Assembly (NCBI RefSeq): GCF_900114345.1
Contig: NZ_FOZJ01000001.1
Span: forward strand, 682,001 to 746,000
DNA length: 64,000 nt
Direction: 5' to 3'
Source: Microbacterium sp. cf046
Lineage (GTDB): Bacteria; Actinomycetota; Actinomycetes; Actinomycetales; Microbacteriaceae
The stretch's first letter is position 1. Every line of letters begins with the position of its first letter. The notes beneath the pieces were generated by a model that ran no database searches, was not told where the DNA came from, and was given only the letters and a program-made list of their open reading frames with translations. Positions 16,572 to 25,067 of this stretch are shown here, one piece after another. The translations under genes and the position numbers were made by a program.

Positions 16572-17447
16572 ATGAACGATTCGCACAGTTCGAGCAAGAT
16601 CCCGACCGTCACGCTCAACAACGGCGTGGAGATGCCCATCCTCGGATTCGGCGTCTTCCAGGTCGGGCCCGAAGAGACCGAGAAGGCGGTGCGCGAGGCG
16701 CTGGCGGCGGGCTATCGCCTCATCGATACCGCGGCCGCCTACGGGAACGAGGAAGCAGTCGGCGCCGCGATCGCGGGCAGCGGCATCCCCCGCGAGGAAT
16801 TGTTCGTCACCACGAAGCTCTGGGTGCAGGAGCGGCCGGCCGAGCAGAACACGACCCGCGCATTCGAGGATTCGCTGCGCAAGCTCGGACTCGACTACGT
16901 CGACCTGTACCTGATCCACCAGCCCTTCGGCGACTATTACGCGCAGTGGCGTGCGATGGAGCGGCTCGCCGCCGACGGACGGACACGGGCGATCGGGGTG
17001 TCCAACTTCGCGTCCGATCGAATCCTCGACCTGATCCTCAACAATGACGTCGCGCCCGCGGTCAACCAGATCGAGACCAACCCGTTCCACCAGCGCGCAG
17101 ACGACCAGGGCATCCTGGCGAGCGAGGGCGTCCAGATCGAGTCCTGGGGTCCGTTCGCCGAGGGCAAGAACGGACTGTTCAGCAACCATCTGCTGACCGA
17201 GGTCGGTGCCGGCTACGGCAAGTCCGTCGCGCAGGTCGTGCTGCGGTGGCTCATCCAGCGCGGCGTCGTCGTCATCCCGAAGACCGTCAGCCCAGCCCGC
17301 ATGGCGCAGAACCTCGACGTGTTCGACTTCACGCTGACCGACGCGGACATGGCGAAGATCGCAACCCTCGACGAGGGCTCGACGCAGTTCTTCGACCACC
17401 GCGACCCCGACATGGTCCGCTGGCTGAGCGCACGACGTCTCGCCTGA
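16572..17447 (+). CDS. Aldo/keto reductase
   Basis: A protein of 291 residues. These are NADPH-dependent carbonyl reductases with a TIM barrel. The motifs are in place: the substrate strand [12 protein letters not shown], the catalytic Asp and Tyr in [11 protein letters not shown] (about 52-62), the Lys in VTTKLWV, the His in [26 protein letters not shown], and [10 protein letters not shown] with the NADP-binding [11 protein letters not shown]. It belongs to the 2,5-diketo-gluconate-reductase-like group; the physiological substrate is not readable. It is divergent from an MmyB-type regulator, with a perfect 17-base inverted repeat in front of its start. The 122-base gap after it holds nothing I can name. 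Confidence 0.9.
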   Translation: MNDSHSSSKIPTVTLNNGVEMPILGFGVFQVGPEETEKAVREALAAGYRLIDTAAAYGNEEAVGAAIAGSGIPREELFVTTKLWVQERPAEQNTTRAFEDSLRKLGLDYVDLYLIHQPFGDYYAQWRAMERLAADGRTRAIGVSNFASDRILDLILNNDVAPAVNQIETNPFHQRADDQGILASEGVQIESWGPFAEGKNGLFSNHLLTEVGAGYGKSVAQVVLRWLIQRGVVVIPKTVSPARMAQNLDVFDFTLTDADMAKIATLDEGSTQFFDHRDPDMVRWLSARRLA

Positions 17448-17569
17448 TCAGGTCTGAGGTCGGCTGCGGTCAGCGCCGCCAGACGATCGACGACCGCCAC
17501 CGCCTACGGCGTGCGGTCACTTTACGCAACCCGGTTCCGGGACGCCCGCGCGCGCGATAGAACAGCGAC

Positions 17570-17905
17570 ATGAGGGTGATCATGTATGCGGGCACACGAC
17601 TGATGACCGGCGACGAGATCGCCGATGCGGTGCTGGAGTATTGCGCCGCGCTCGCCGAGGTCGGAACGGCGGAAACCGTCGAGATCCCCGTGCTCACGGA
17701 CGAGGGCGTCCGCGCCTCGGCGAGACTCCTGGTCGGTCCCGCCAGCCAGATCGTGGCGGAAGACGTCGAGACCTCCTTCGATGAGCTCGTCGATTCGGAT
17801 GTGGTCAGTCTGCTGCGCAGCAGAACCCAGAGCCATCGACCCGTCGCCGCCAGCATGCCGCGCGACGCCGATGACTCGGAGTCCGCCTGGATCGATGACT
17901 ACTGA
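17570..17905 (+). CDS. Conserved hypothetical protein
   Basis: A protein of 111 residues, acidic, with the N-terminal block MYAGTRLMTGDEIADAVLEYCAA. The middle contains VEIPVLTDEGVRASARLLVGPASQI, a short beta-strand pattern like small nucleotide- or ligand-binding folds. The tail is Asp/Ser-rich (DADDSESAWIDDY). There is no signal peptide or membrane segment. The start may be ATG 17570 or ATG 17582; neither has a convincing ribosome site. A hairpin follows its stop codon and the DUF7882-type gene is next on the same strand. I do not recognise the family, though the orderly sequence and codon usage support a real gene. Confidence 0.6.
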   Translation: MRVIMYAGTRLMTGDEIADAVLEYCAALAEVGTAETVEIPVLTDEGVRASARLLVGPASQIVAEDVETSFDELVDSDVVSLLRSRTQSHRPVAASMPRDADDSESAWIDDY

Positions 17906-17912
17906 CGGCTCG

Positions 17913-17929
17913 ATGCGGGAATGCCGCAT
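17913..17929 (+). terminator. Hairpin after the hypothetical gene
   Basis: ATGCGG-GAATG-CCGCAT forms a perfect 6-bp stem 8 bases after the stop codon at 17905; no T-run follows. Confidence 0.45.
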
Positions 17930-17980
17930 GATGTGACGGCAAGCATGGTGCACGGATAGCGAGAGTTCTATTGTGTCGTC

Positions 17981-18412
17981 GTGGGCACCATCTTCTACGG
18001 GGGGTCCGCCACCCCCATCCACATCGAGGACCGCGCGCTCGCGCACCTGAAGGTCGTGATCGCGACCAAGCTGCGGCGCAGCGAGAGCTTCACGCTGTCG
18101 TGGCGGCATCCCGACGACCAGCCGCGTGGGCGGACCACGATCTGGCTCCACCCCTCGATCCCGCTGCGTTTCGTGTTCGACGACCCGGTCTCGCCCGAAT
18201 TGAGCCGCAAGTGGATCGAGGAGCTGGCGAACTCCGCGAACTCCTCCGGAGGAATCATGCTGATCGCCGAGCAGATCGAGGGCGTTCCCCCGGACGCTCC
18301 CGGTGGGGAGGACCCTTCCCTCACTGTGGGCACGGTCGAAGTGGACGAGCTGACGATCGACAAGCTCACGGTCTCCGGATCCACTCTGCCCGCGAGGTCG
18401 GGAGACGGCTGA
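17981..18412 (+). CDS. DUF7882-type small protein, copy A
   Basis: A protein of 143 residues from GTG 17981. The start is set by its paralog at 46004-46342, which begins at the same point. The first 70 residues are highly conserved between the two: an FYGG/FYGN start, then LAHLK and VVIATKLRRSESFTLSWRHP, with matching TIWL/TIWM and LRFVF further on. Copy A has an extra C-terminal tail with a DELTIDKLTVSGSTLP stretch. I know this family from Microbacteriaceae, where it is often mis-named as ATP-dependent DNA ligase. It has no ligase catalytic lysine motif and is far too small. Function is unknown. Confidence 0.75.
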   Translation: MGTIFYGGSATPIHIEDRALAHLKVVIATKLRRSESFTLSWRHPDDQPRGRTTIWLHPSIPLRFVFDDPVSPELSRKWIEELANSANSSGGIMLIAEQIEGVPPDAPGGEDPSLTVGTVEVDELTIDKLTVSGSTLPARSGDG

Positions 18413-18466
18413 TGCCGATGCGATCGGATCGCCGTCGCGGCGGTCCACTCCGCTGTGGCCCTGGAC

Positions 18467-18480
18467 GGAATGTCAACCCC
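18467..18480 (+). promoter_or_regulatory. Promoter-like motif shared with 20966-20981
   Basis: GGAATGTCAACCCC lies 66 bases upstream of the SRPBCC gene. A similar element, GGAAATGTCAATCCCC on the minus strand, lies about 100 bases upstream of the gene starting at 20864. It could be a sigma-factor or repressor site; two copies only are weak evidence. Confidence 0.25.
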
Positions 18481-18546
18481 TAGGTGCGTCCGATCCTGCT
18501 GAGGCTGAATGGAGGGAACTCATTCCAGACTCAGCGAGGAGCACCC

Positions 18547-19002
18547 ATGGTGCAGATCATCGAAACCATCGACGTGGACGTCCCCGTGGCGACCGCCTAC
18601 AACCAATGGACCCAGTTCGAGAGCTTCCCCGAGTTCCTCGACGAGGTCGAGTCGATCACGCAGCTCGATGACACCCACACGCATTGGAAGGTCAAAGTCG
18701 GGCCCGTCGAGCGAGAGTTCGACGCGACGATCTCCGAGCAGCATCCCGACGAACGCGTCGCCTGGACCAGCACGGGCGGCGACACCGCACATGCCGGAGT
18801 CGTCACATTCCACAAGCTCAGCGACAGCTCCAGTCGTGTGACCGTACAGCTCGATTGGGCGCCGGAGGGCCTCGTCGAGAAGCTCGGATCGCTCGTCGGC
18901 GTCGGTTCGCATGCCGTGAAGAAGGACCTCAAGAACTTCAAGGAATTCATCGAAGCGCAGGGAGCCGAGACCGGAGCATGGCGCGGCGACGTACCGGCGT
19001 GA
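18547..19002 (+). CDS. SRPBCC-family protein (polyketide cyclase / START-like)
   Basis: A protein of 151 residues from ATG 18547, with GAGGAG at ideal spacing. The helix-grip fold is recognisable from IDVDVPVATAYNQWTQFESFPEFLDEVESI, the central HWKVKVGPVEREFDATI and the RVTVQLDWAPEGL strand. The closing helix is VKKDLKNFKEFIEAQ. Members bind hydrophobic ligands in a deep cavity, and actinobacterial forms of this sort often belong to stress regulons. It lacks a second domain. It is followed after 9 bases by the histidine phosphatase gene, so the two may be cotranscribed. Confidence 0.85.
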   Translation: MVQIIETIDVDVPVATAYNQWTQFESFPEFLDEVESITQLDDTHTHWKVKVGPVEREFDATISEQHPDERVAWTSTGGDTAHAGVVTFHKLSDSSSRVTVQLDWAPEGLVEKLGSLVGVGSHAVKKDLKNFKEFIEAQGAETGAWRGDVPA

Positions 19003-19011
19003 CCTGAACTG

Positions 19012-19737
19012 ATGGCGGTCCGGGAGCTGTGGCTCGCCCGACACGGCGAGAGCGTCGCGAACATCGCGGCGACCCGTGCCGAGCGGGAGGGCCGCGACCT
19101 GATCGCGATCGACATCCGGGACGCGGACGTGCCGCTGTCGCCGGTCGGCGAGGAGCAGGCTCTCGCGCTCGGTCGATGGGTCGCGGACCATCGGCCGGTG
19201 CTGGACATGTTCTGGGTCTCGCCGTACGTCCGTGCCCGTCAGACGCTGAGCACCGCTCTCGGAGAAACGGGTCCGCCGGCCCTGGTCGTCGTGGACGAGC
19301 GCCTGCGCGACCGCGAGCTCGGAATCCTGGATCTCCTCACGACGCACGGCGTGGCGCATCTGCACCCGGAGGAGGCTGAGCGTCGACGCCTCCTCGGGAA
19401 GTTCTACCACCGCCCGCCCGGAGGCGAGTCCTGGGCGGATGTCGCCCTCCGCCTGAGATCCTTCCTGCAGGACGCGAGCCAGGTGGCCGGCGAGCGCGCG
19501 ATGGTCGTCGCGCATGACGCGATCGTGATGCTGATCCTCGCCGTGCTGCTGCCCATGCAGGAACGGGAGCTGCTCGACTTCGCGGCATCCCATACCGTCC
19601 TCAACGCGTCCGTCACGCACATCGTGCGACAAGGCGCCGGATGGCGGCTCGCCGAATTCTCGGCCGTGCGGCACCTGCAGTCGGAGGGTGCGCCGGTCAC
19701 CGTGCACCCGGGCAGTCCCGATGTCCAGCCCGAGTGA
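19012..19737 (+). CDS. Histidine phosphatase family protein (phosphoglycerate-mutase-like)
   Basis: A protein of 241 residues. The RHGE motif at residues 10-13 (in LWLARHGESVAN) holds the phospho-accepting histidine. The second conserved His is in MVVAHDAIVML (about 166), and the R-x-R-Q segment of VRARQTLS and the RELG block also match. Family members are phosphatases of small phosphorylated metabolites. The substrate here is not evident. The gene overlaps the start of nnrD by 17 bases, so the two are probably coupled. There is no signal peptide. Confidence 0.82.
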   Translation: MAVRELWLARHGESVANIAATRAEREGRDLIAIDIRDADVPLSPVGEEQALALGRWVADHRPVLDMFWVSPYVRARQTLSTALGETGPPALVVVDERLRDRELGILDLLTTHGVAHLHPEEAERRRLLGKFYHRPPGGESWADVALRLRSFLQDASQVAGERAMVVAHDAIVMLILAVLLPMQERELLDFAASHTVLNASVTHIVRQGAGWRLAEFSAVRHLQSEGAPVTVHPGSPDVQPE

Positions 19738-20563
19738 AGTCGTCACCGGTGCCCTCCTGAAGGGGTGGGGGCTCCCCGATCCCGGCGACTCGAAGAAGTC
19801 TCGAGGCCAGGTGATCGTGGTCGGAGGATCACGCCGCTCACCCGGAGCAGTCCTGCTGGCGGGTGAATCCGCTCTCCGCGTCGGCGCCGGCCGGCTGGGG
19901 CTGGTGGTGCCAGGGTCGATCGACGCGCATCTGGGCGTCATGATTCCCGAGGCCGCCGTCTTCGCGCTGCCCGAGGCCGTCGGCGAGGAGCTGGATCCGG
20001 CAGTCCGCGAAGAGCTCGCGACCGCGGATGCCGTGCTCTTCGGCCCTGGATTCGACGATGCCGAGCAGACGCACGCGAGCCTGCGCCAGATCACTGCCGG
20101 CGACATCGGCTGCCTCGTGCTGGATGCGTTCGCCCTCGGCATCCTGCCCGATTTCCCTCGTTCCAGGCTGCCGCGTGTTCTCATCCTGAACCCGAACGAA
20201 GAGGAGGCCGCGATCCTCCTCGGTCGCGATCTCGGCGGTGATCGCGTCGCCGAGGTCTCGGAGATCGCCCGACGGTTCGATGCCGTCGTCAACTGCTACG
20301 GCACGATCGCGACGCCCGCCGGCCGGGCATGGGTCGTACGCGCCGGCGGGCCGGGACTGGGCACGTCGGGCAGCGGCGACGTGCTCGCAGGCGCGATCAC
20401 AGGGTTCGCCGCGCGCGGGGTGGATCCCGTGCGTGCAGCCGTATGGGGGAGCTGGACTCACGCGCAGGCGGGCGACCGGCTCACGAAGCGCGAAGGCATC
20501 GGCTTCCTGGCCCGGGATCTCGCCACCGAACTCACCTCGACGCTCGCCGACGCGATCCGGTGA
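19721..20563 (+). CDS. nnrD: ADP-dependent NAD(P)H-hydrate dehydratase
   Basis: A protein of 280 residues from ATG 19721. This repair enzyme dehydrates damaged NAD(P)H hydrates using ADP (or ATP). The ribokinase-like fold is shown by SRGQVIVVGGSRRSPGAVLLAG near the start, VLFGPGF, LILNPNEEEAAILLG and the nucleotide-binding GLGTSGSGDVLAGAITGF near residue 220. No NnrE epimerase domain is fused to it. The start overlaps the phosphatase gene. The hypothetical gene at 20580 converges 16 bases beyond its stop. Confidence 0.88.
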   Translation: MSSPSEVVTGALLKGWGLPDPGDSKKSRGQVIVVGGSRRSPGAVLLAGESALRVGAGRLGLVVPGSIDAHLGVMIPEAAVFALPEAVGEELDPAVREELATADAVLFGPGFDDAEQTHASLRQITAGDIGCLVLDAFALGILPDFPRSRLPRVLILNPNEEEAAILLGRDLGGDRVAEVSEIARRFDAVVNCYGTIATPAGRAWVVRAGGPGLGTSGSGDVLAGAITGFAARGVDPVRAAVWGSWTHAQAGDRLTKREGIGFLARDLATELTSTLADAIR

Positions 20564-20579
20564 GCCGGCCTGGCGAGGA

Positions 20580-20864
20580 TCAGTGCGCCGGCGGCGGGAA
20601 ATGCGGGATCGGGATCGGCTTGGTGGCGCCACGCTGGCGGTGGGCCCATTCCTCCAGGCTGTCCACTGCGTCCTCGACCGTCGCGAAGGTGACCGGCAGC
20701 GGAAGCGGAGCACCCCAGACCACCTCGACCTGGTCGTCGTCGGTCACGGTCAGGTGCGCCACCGTGCGCGAGGCATATGCCGGGCGCTGCGAGTCCCTGA
20801 TCTCCCATCGGTACGCGTCGATCTGATGGACGGCGAATCGATGAGCGGATGCTGTGCCGGTCAT
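20580..20864 (-). CDS. Small conserved hypothetical protein
   Basis: A protein of 94 residues from ATG 20864, with GAGAGG 11 bases upstream. The sequence alternates short strands (FAVHQIDAYRWEIRD, RTVAHLTVTDDDQVEVVW) with one helix (VEDAVDSLEEWAHRQR) and ends in a Pro-rich tail. It is soluble, with no cysteines. Its 148-base upstream region holds a GGAAATGTCAATCCCC element (minus strand) similar to one before the SRPBCC gene. I do not recognise the family. Confidence 0.6.
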   Translation of the reverse strand: MTGTASAHRFAVHQIDAYRWEIRDSQRPAYASRTVAHLTVTDDDQVEVVWGAPLPLPVTFATVEDAVDSLEEWAHRQRGATKPIPIPHFPPPAH

Positions 20865-20965
20865 TGCGGCACGACCTCTCCTCGTTGTCTCATCTCTTCT
20901 CCCTTGGTCGCTCGGCGAGGGAGTCGGTTCGAGGAGATTCTGATCTCCCACACTGCAGATCAGCT

Positions 20966-20981
20966 GGGGATTGACATTTCC
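20966..20981 (-). promoter_or_regulatory. Promoter-like motif shared with 18467-18480
   Basis: Read on the minus strand this is GGAAATGTCAATCCCC, upstream of the small gene at 20580-20864. The plus strand of the same bases contains TTGACA, but no plus-strand gene follows. Confidence 0.25.
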
Positions 20982-21012
20982 GATTCGGCGTAGGCCGGAG
21001 CGAGGGAGTCGC

Positions 21013-22674
21013 TCAGCCGATGCGGGTATCGCCCCGCGGCGAGACCCGAAGCCATCGGTATCCGTAGGGCGCGAGCTCCAGGTCGACCTTTCCGCGCGGG
21101 TCCAGTGCGATCCGATCGGGGCCGTGCAGGTCCACGAGGGTCGTGCCATCCTCGACCGCCCCGATGTCCACCTGGACGCGCTGCGGGGACTCGGTGAAAT
21201 TGTGCAGCGCGATCATGCGTCCCACGTCCGAGGCGACCTCGTGGGCGAGCACCCCCCTGCCGTCGTGTTCGAGAATCCGCAGCTGCCCCCACCCGATCTC
21301 GGGGGACACGCGATACCGGCTGATCAGGTGGCGGACGAACTGCAGCATCGAGTCCGCGTCGTTGCGCTGCTGCTGCACGTTCACGTGCTGCGGCGCGTAG
21401 CCGTCTTCGGGCGGCGGCGCGACGAGCCGCCCGCGCGCGGCGTGCGAGAACCCGCCGTTCTTCCCGTCGGTCCACTGCATCGGCGTGCGAACCGATTGAC
21501 GGCCCTCGATCTCGATGTTCTCGCCCATCCCGATCTCCTCGCCGTAGAACAGCACCGGAGTGCCGGGCATCGAGAAGAGGAGGCTGTAGACCATGCGGAT
21601 GCGGCGCGGATCGCCCGCGAGCATCGGAGGCACCCGTCGGGTGATGCCGCGGCCGTAGACGCGCTGGGAATCGTTCGGCGCGAACGTGTCGAAGACCTCC
21701 TCGCGCTCCGCATCGGTCAGCTTGTCGAGCGTCAGCTCATCGTGGTTCCTCACGAAGTTCGCCCATGCCGCCTCCGGCGGCACCGCAGGGCGCGAGGTCA
21801 GCGACGCGATGAGCGGCGCCGGATCGCTGCGCGCGAGCGAGAGGTACATGGCCTGCATCGAGAGGAAGTCGAACTGCAGGTCGAGTTCGCCGCCGCGCTC
21901 GCCGCCGAAGAACTGCAGCTGCTCCCGGTAGGGGAGGTTGACCTCGCCCAGGAGAGCAGCATCGCCCACCCGGCGTTGCAGGAAGCGCTTCAGGTCGCGG
22001 AGGAACTCGTGCGGATCTCCGATGTCCACGCCCTCGGGCGGTTCGATCAGGAACGGCACGGCGTCGATGCGGAAGCCGGACACCCCGAGCGCGAGCCAGA
22101 AGCCGATCGTCTTGGCGATCTCGTCGCGGACGCGCGGGTTGGCGATGTTCAGATCGGGCTGGTGCCGGTAGAACACGTGCTGGAAGTACTGCTCGGTGCG
22201 CTCGTCGTACTCCCACACGCCGGCTTCCTCGCCCGGAAACACCGTCGGCTCCTGCTTCTTCGGCGGCTCATCGCGCCACACGTAGAAGTCCCGGTAGGGC
22301 GAGGTCCGGCTGCGCCGGGCGGAGACGAACCACGGATGCTTGTCGGAGGTGTGGTTGACGACGAGATCCACGATGACCCGCATCCCGCGGTCATGCGCGG
22401 TCCGGATCATCTCCACGAAATCGCCGTGATTGCCGAGGCGGCGATCGATGCCGTAGAAGTCGCTGATGTCGTACCCGTCGTCGCGATCGGGCGTCGGATA
22501 GAAGGGCATCAGCCACAGGCAGGTGACTCCGAGATCGGCGAGGTAGTCGATGCGCCGGGCGAGGCCGGCGAAGTCGCCGACTCCGTCATCGTCGTCATCC
22601 ATGTAGGTCTCGACATCGAGGCAGTAGATGACCGCTGTCTTCCACCACAGATCGCTGGTGTCGGTGATCCTCAC
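21013..22674 (-). CDS. GH13 alpha-amylase-family protein, trehalose-synthase-like
   Basis: A protein of 553 residues from GTG 22674, which overlaps the stop of the upstream gene (GTGA). The (beta/alpha)8-barrel motifs are clear: VDLVVNHTS (region I), GFRIDAVPF with the nucleophile Asp (region II), LLGEVNLP with the acid Glu (region III) and FVRNHDELTL with the third Asp (region IV). The N-terminus (WWKTAVIYCLDVETYMD) and the DRDDGYDISDFYGID block resemble trehalose synthases. The protein is a little shorter than TreS and has no maltokinase part. It probably transglycosylates or hydrolyses maltose-like sugars in the cytoplasm. Coupling to a luciferase-like oxidoreductase is constant enough here to suggest a joint role, unknown to me. 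Confidence 0.85.
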   Translation of the reverse strand: MRITDTSDLWWKTAVIYCLDVETYMDDDDDGVGDFAGLARRIDYLADLGVTCLWLMPFYPTPDRDDGYDISDFYGIDRRLGNHGDFVEMIRTAHDRGMRVIVDLVVNHTSDKHPWFVSARRSRTSPYRDFYVWRDEPPKKQEPTVFPGEEAGVWEYDERTEQYFQHVFYRHQPDLNIANPRVRDEIAKTIGFWLALGVSGFRIDAVPFLIEPPEGVDIGDPHEFLRDLKRFLQRRVGDAALLGEVNLPYREQLQFFGGERGGELDLQFDFLSMQAMYLSLARSDPAPLIASLTSRPAVPPEAAWANFVRNHDELTLDKLTDAEREEVFDTFAPNDSQRVYGRGITRRVPPMLAGDPRRIRMVYSLLFSMPGTPVLFYGEEIGMGENIEIEGRQSVRTPMQWTDGKNGGFSHAARGRLVAPPPEDGYAPQHVNVQQQRNDADSMLQFVRHLISRYRVSPEIGWGQLRILEHDGRGVLAHEVASDVGRMIALHNFTESPQRVQVDIGAVEDGTTLVDLHGPDRIALDPRGKVDLELAPYGYRWLRVSPRGDTRIG

Positions 22675-23633
22675 AGTGCCCTCCTCAGTGCGGGAAGCAG
22701 GTCGCGTTCGGCGCGGTCCAGGAACGCCGCCTGGTCGGTGGTCACACCGTGGAGGTAGACGCGGTCGAAGCCGAACGCGGCCAGTGCCGCGATGCGATCC
22801 GCGAGTTCGGACGCGTCATCGGATGCGAGCGCGCCCGCTCGCAGCTGCGCATCCGTGGGATTCCCAGCGAGCGCATCGAAGTCCTCGGGCTGCTCGATGT
22901 CCCACAGCGAACCGCTGATCGCCGCGTGCCTCCACTGCTCCCGCAGCACACTCAGCGCAGCCGCATCGGTGTCTTCGAGCGAGACGTGCACCTGCAGCAC
23001 ACGAGGACCGCTGCCGCCCGCATCCCGGTACGCCGTGACGACCTTCTCCAGGACCTCGGGCGGCTGGGCCACCGTGGCGAGGCCGTCTGCCCAGCGGGCG
23101 ACCCATGCCGCGGTCTCGGCGGTGACGGCCGCCCCGAGCAGAGGTGGCGGTGACGCGGGACGACTCCACACCCTGGCGCGGTGCACCGAGATCTCCCCGC
23201 GGTGGGTCACCTCGTCGCCGGCGAGGAGCCGCCGGATGACCTCGACCGATTCCTCGAGCCGCGCATTGCGGCGATCCTTCGATGGCCAGCGGTCGCCGGT
23301 CACGTGCTCGTTCACCGCTTCGCCGCTGCCGAGCGCCGCCCAGAACCGGCGGGGAAACATCTCCTCGAGCGTCGCGATCGCCTGGGCGGTGATCACCGGG
23401 TGATATCGCTGGCCCGGTGCGCTCACCACACCCAACGAGAAGGACGTCGAGGCGAGTGCCGCACCCAGCCAGCTCCATGCGTACCCCGATTCGCCCTGCC
23501 GCACACCCCAGGGCGCGAGGTGATCCGAGCACATCGCCGCGTCGAAGCCCGCCTCCTCCGCCCGCACCACCGCTGCGAGCAGCCGACTCGGCGGGACCTG
23601 TTCGTGGGATGCGTGGTAGCCGATGAGAACCAT
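22671..23633 (-). CDS. LLM-class flavin-dependent oxidoreductase
   Basis: A protein of 320 residues from ATG 23633 (MVLIGYHASHEQVPPSRLL); the ribosome site is poor (GCAGG directly before the ATG). The luciferase-like barrel is shown by AEEAGFDAAMCSDHLAPWG, GVVSAPGQRYHP, AQAIATLEEMFPRRFWAALGSGEAVNEH and the flavin-phosphate segment around PPLLGAAV. It resembles F420-dependent glucose-6-phosphate dehydrogenase relatives, including a subgroup thought to use FMN instead of F420 (TIGR03885-like, from memory). Substrate unknown. It is translationally coupled to the GH13 gene. Confidence 0.83.
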   Translation of the reverse strand: MVLIGYHASHEQVPPSRLLAAVVRAEEAGFDAAMCSDHLAPWGVRQGESGYAWSWLGAALASTSFSLGVVSAPGQRYHPVITAQAIATLEEMFPRRFWAALGSGEAVNEHVTGDRWPSKDRRNARLEESVEVIRRLLAGDEVTHRGEISVHRARVWSRPASPPPLLGAAVTAETAAWVARWADGLATVAQPPEVLEKVVTAYRDAGGSGPRVLQVHVSLEDTDAAALSVLREQWRHAAISGSLWDIEQPEDFDALAGNPTDAQLRAGALASDDASELADRIAALAAFGFDRVYLHGVTTDQAAFLDRAERDLLPALRRAL

Positions 23634-23663
23634 CCTGCGAGTCTTCTGAACCGCCAGTTCCGC

Positions 23664-23677
23664 GGCAAGGCCTTGCC
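23664..23677. other. Perfect 14-base palindrome upstream of the LLM gene
   Basis: GGCAAGGCCTTGCC lies 30 bases upstream of the LLM start codon. It may be an operator; no second copy was noticed. Confidence 0.3.
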
Positions 23678-23709
23678 TCCGCCGCCGGATCGCCCTATGT
23701 GTCCGCATC

Positions 23710-23724
23710 GACCCGGTGCGGGTC
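23710..23724 (-). terminator. Hairpin after the VanZ-like gene
   Basis: GACCCG-GTG-CGGGTC is a perfect 6-bp stem 15 bases past the stop of the leftward vanZ-like gene. It separates that gene from the LLM/GH13 pair. Confidence 0.5.
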
Positions 23725-23738
23725 CCGACCTCGCGCCG

Positions 23739-24365
23739 CTATGGGGCGCGGAGCTGGATGCGGACGCCCTGAGGGCTGCCCGGCGGCGATTGGAGTGGGG
23801 GAGCGGTCGCGAACACCGCGCATGCGAGCACCACGAGCGCGGTCCCGACGCCGAGCACCAGCGACATGACCAGTGCGGTTCGAGAGCGCAGTGCCGCGCG
23901 AGCCACAGAGATCAGGCCGAGTCCCGCGAGGCCGCCCGCTGTGTTGGCGATCACGTCCGTGACATCCGTCTTGCCGACCGCGAGCACGTACTGGGCGAGC
24001 TCCATCGCAAGACTCGTCCCCGCGATCAGGAAAATCGCCTTCCACCAGCGCCATGACGGCACGACGAGTCCGAGATATACGCCGAAGGGAATGAAGACCG
24101 CGACGTTCGCGATGACTTCGAACGGTGCGTTCGATCCGGCCCCCGCGGTGCGCACGAACGGGATGAGTTTGATCTCGCGCACCGAGGCGTCGCCGATGTA
24201 GGGGACGTGCAGCTTCCACACCACGAGCCACGTCAGCAGCACGAGATACACCGCGAACAGCACGCCCGTGAGCACGTTCGCCGGAGCGGACACCCGCCCT
24301 CCCGCCAGAGGTCCCGCGGTGGCGACTTCGGCGGAACGCCGCGATCCGATGGCCGGGCCGCTCAT
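23739..24365 (-). CDS. VanZ-like membrane protein
   Basis: A protein of 208 residues from ATG 24365, overlapping the stop of the VanY-like gene (ATGA). It has about five hydrophobic segments. VanZ-family landmarks are the first helix (VLFAVYLVLLTWLVVWKLH), the NVAVFIPFGVYLGLV block and the SLAMELAQYVL...TDVTDVIANTAGGLAG stretch, which holds the conserved E and D-N residues. VanZ of Tn1546 gives low-level teicoplanin resistance. The biochemical role of the family is not settled. The gene is the second in the vanY-vanZ transcript opposite a VanRS-like pair. Confidence 0.85.
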   Translation of the reverse strand: MSGPAIGSRRSAEVATAGPLAGGRVSAPANVLTGVLFAVYLVLLTWLVVWKLHVPYIGDASVREIKLIPFVRTAGAGSNAPFEVIANVAVFIPFGVYLGLVVPSWRWWKAIFLIAGTSLAMELAQYVLAVGKTDVTDVIANTAGGLAGLGLISVARAALRSRTALVMSLVLGVGTALVVLACAVFATAPPLQSPPGSPQGVRIQLRAP

Positions 24366-25015
24366 CGCCGCATCCGAGGATCCTGCGTCGGGTCCGTATA
24401 CGTCGGCGGGCAGCCGAGGGTCGGCGCTTCGAGGCGCAGCTCGTAGTGCCACGGCTCATTGTCGTAGGTCGGGCACAGCCCGTACTGAGCGCCGTTTCCG
24501 CCCAGCCATTCGATGGCGTCCAGCGAGCCGATGTCGACAGCGTCCCCGGACACGTGGGCGGACGTCGCCGCGGTGGCGACCCATCGCGCGGCTTCCGCTT
24601 CCGATCCGTACTGCAGGACCGCATCGCGGAGCAGCTGGTCCTGATACGCCGGCGAACGCCAGCCGCTGCTCAGCTCGAACTCGATGCCGGCGTCCGCAGC
24701 ATCCGTCGCAGCGTCGCGCAGGGCGTGCAGCAGCGCGGGATCCAGGTTGCCGACGGCGGGGTAGTCGTCGAACACGGTCGCGCCGTCGGGAAGGATGCCG
24801 TCGGCTTCGGTGAGCGCGCCGGGCGGCTGTCCGAGCGCGCCCTCGCGCGGCAGCTCACCGAGCGAAGGGGCGCGCGAGGCGGGAGCCACCGAGGGCGGTG
24901 ACGGGGCGGATGCGGCCGATGACGCGGTCTGACCGATCAGGCTGCCGACGATCGCGCTCGCGGCGGCGACGACGGCCGCGACGCACGCGAGGATCAGCAG
25001 GGTCGTTCTTCGCAT
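24362..25015 (-). CDS. VanY-like D-alanyl-D-alanine carboxypeptidase
   Basis: A protein of 217 residues from ATG 25015; ATG 25033 is an in-frame alternative and neither has a well-spaced ribosome site. An N-terminal signal/anchor (MRRTTLLILACVAAVVAAASAIVG) places the catalytic domain outside. The M15B motifs are present: ELSSGWRSPAYQ, then SAHVSGDAVDIG (zinc His and Asp), and EPWHYEL (catalytic Glu and zinc His). Such enzymes remove the terminal D-Ala of muropeptide stems. With vanZ it forms a two-gene transcript divergent from VanR/VanS-like genes. A perfect palindrome lies in the shared promoter. Confidence 0.88.
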   Translation of the reverse strand: MRRTTLLILACVAAVVAAASAIVGSLIGQTASSAASAPSPPSVAPASRAPSLGELPREGALGQPPGALTEADGILPDGATVFDDYPAVGNLDPALLHALRDAATDAADAGIEFELSSGWRSPAYQDQLLRDAVLQYGSEAEAARWVATAATSAHVSGDAVDIGSLDAIEWLGGNGAQYGLCPTYDNEPWHYELRLEAPTLGCPPTYTDPTQDPRMRR

Positions 25016-25067
25016 TGCGCTCGTGTGATGCATGCTCCCAGTCAAGGAAGCACGCGGTTGCCGTGCC

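Noticed and set aside
17981..18412. ATP-dependent DNA ligase
   Set aside because: The name is common for this family in databases as I recall, but there is no ligase lysine motif and the protein is only 143 residues.
20971..22758. A 595-codon plus-strand frame
   Set aside because: It is antisense to the GH13 gene, which has full catalytic motifs; the plus frame has no recognisable domain.
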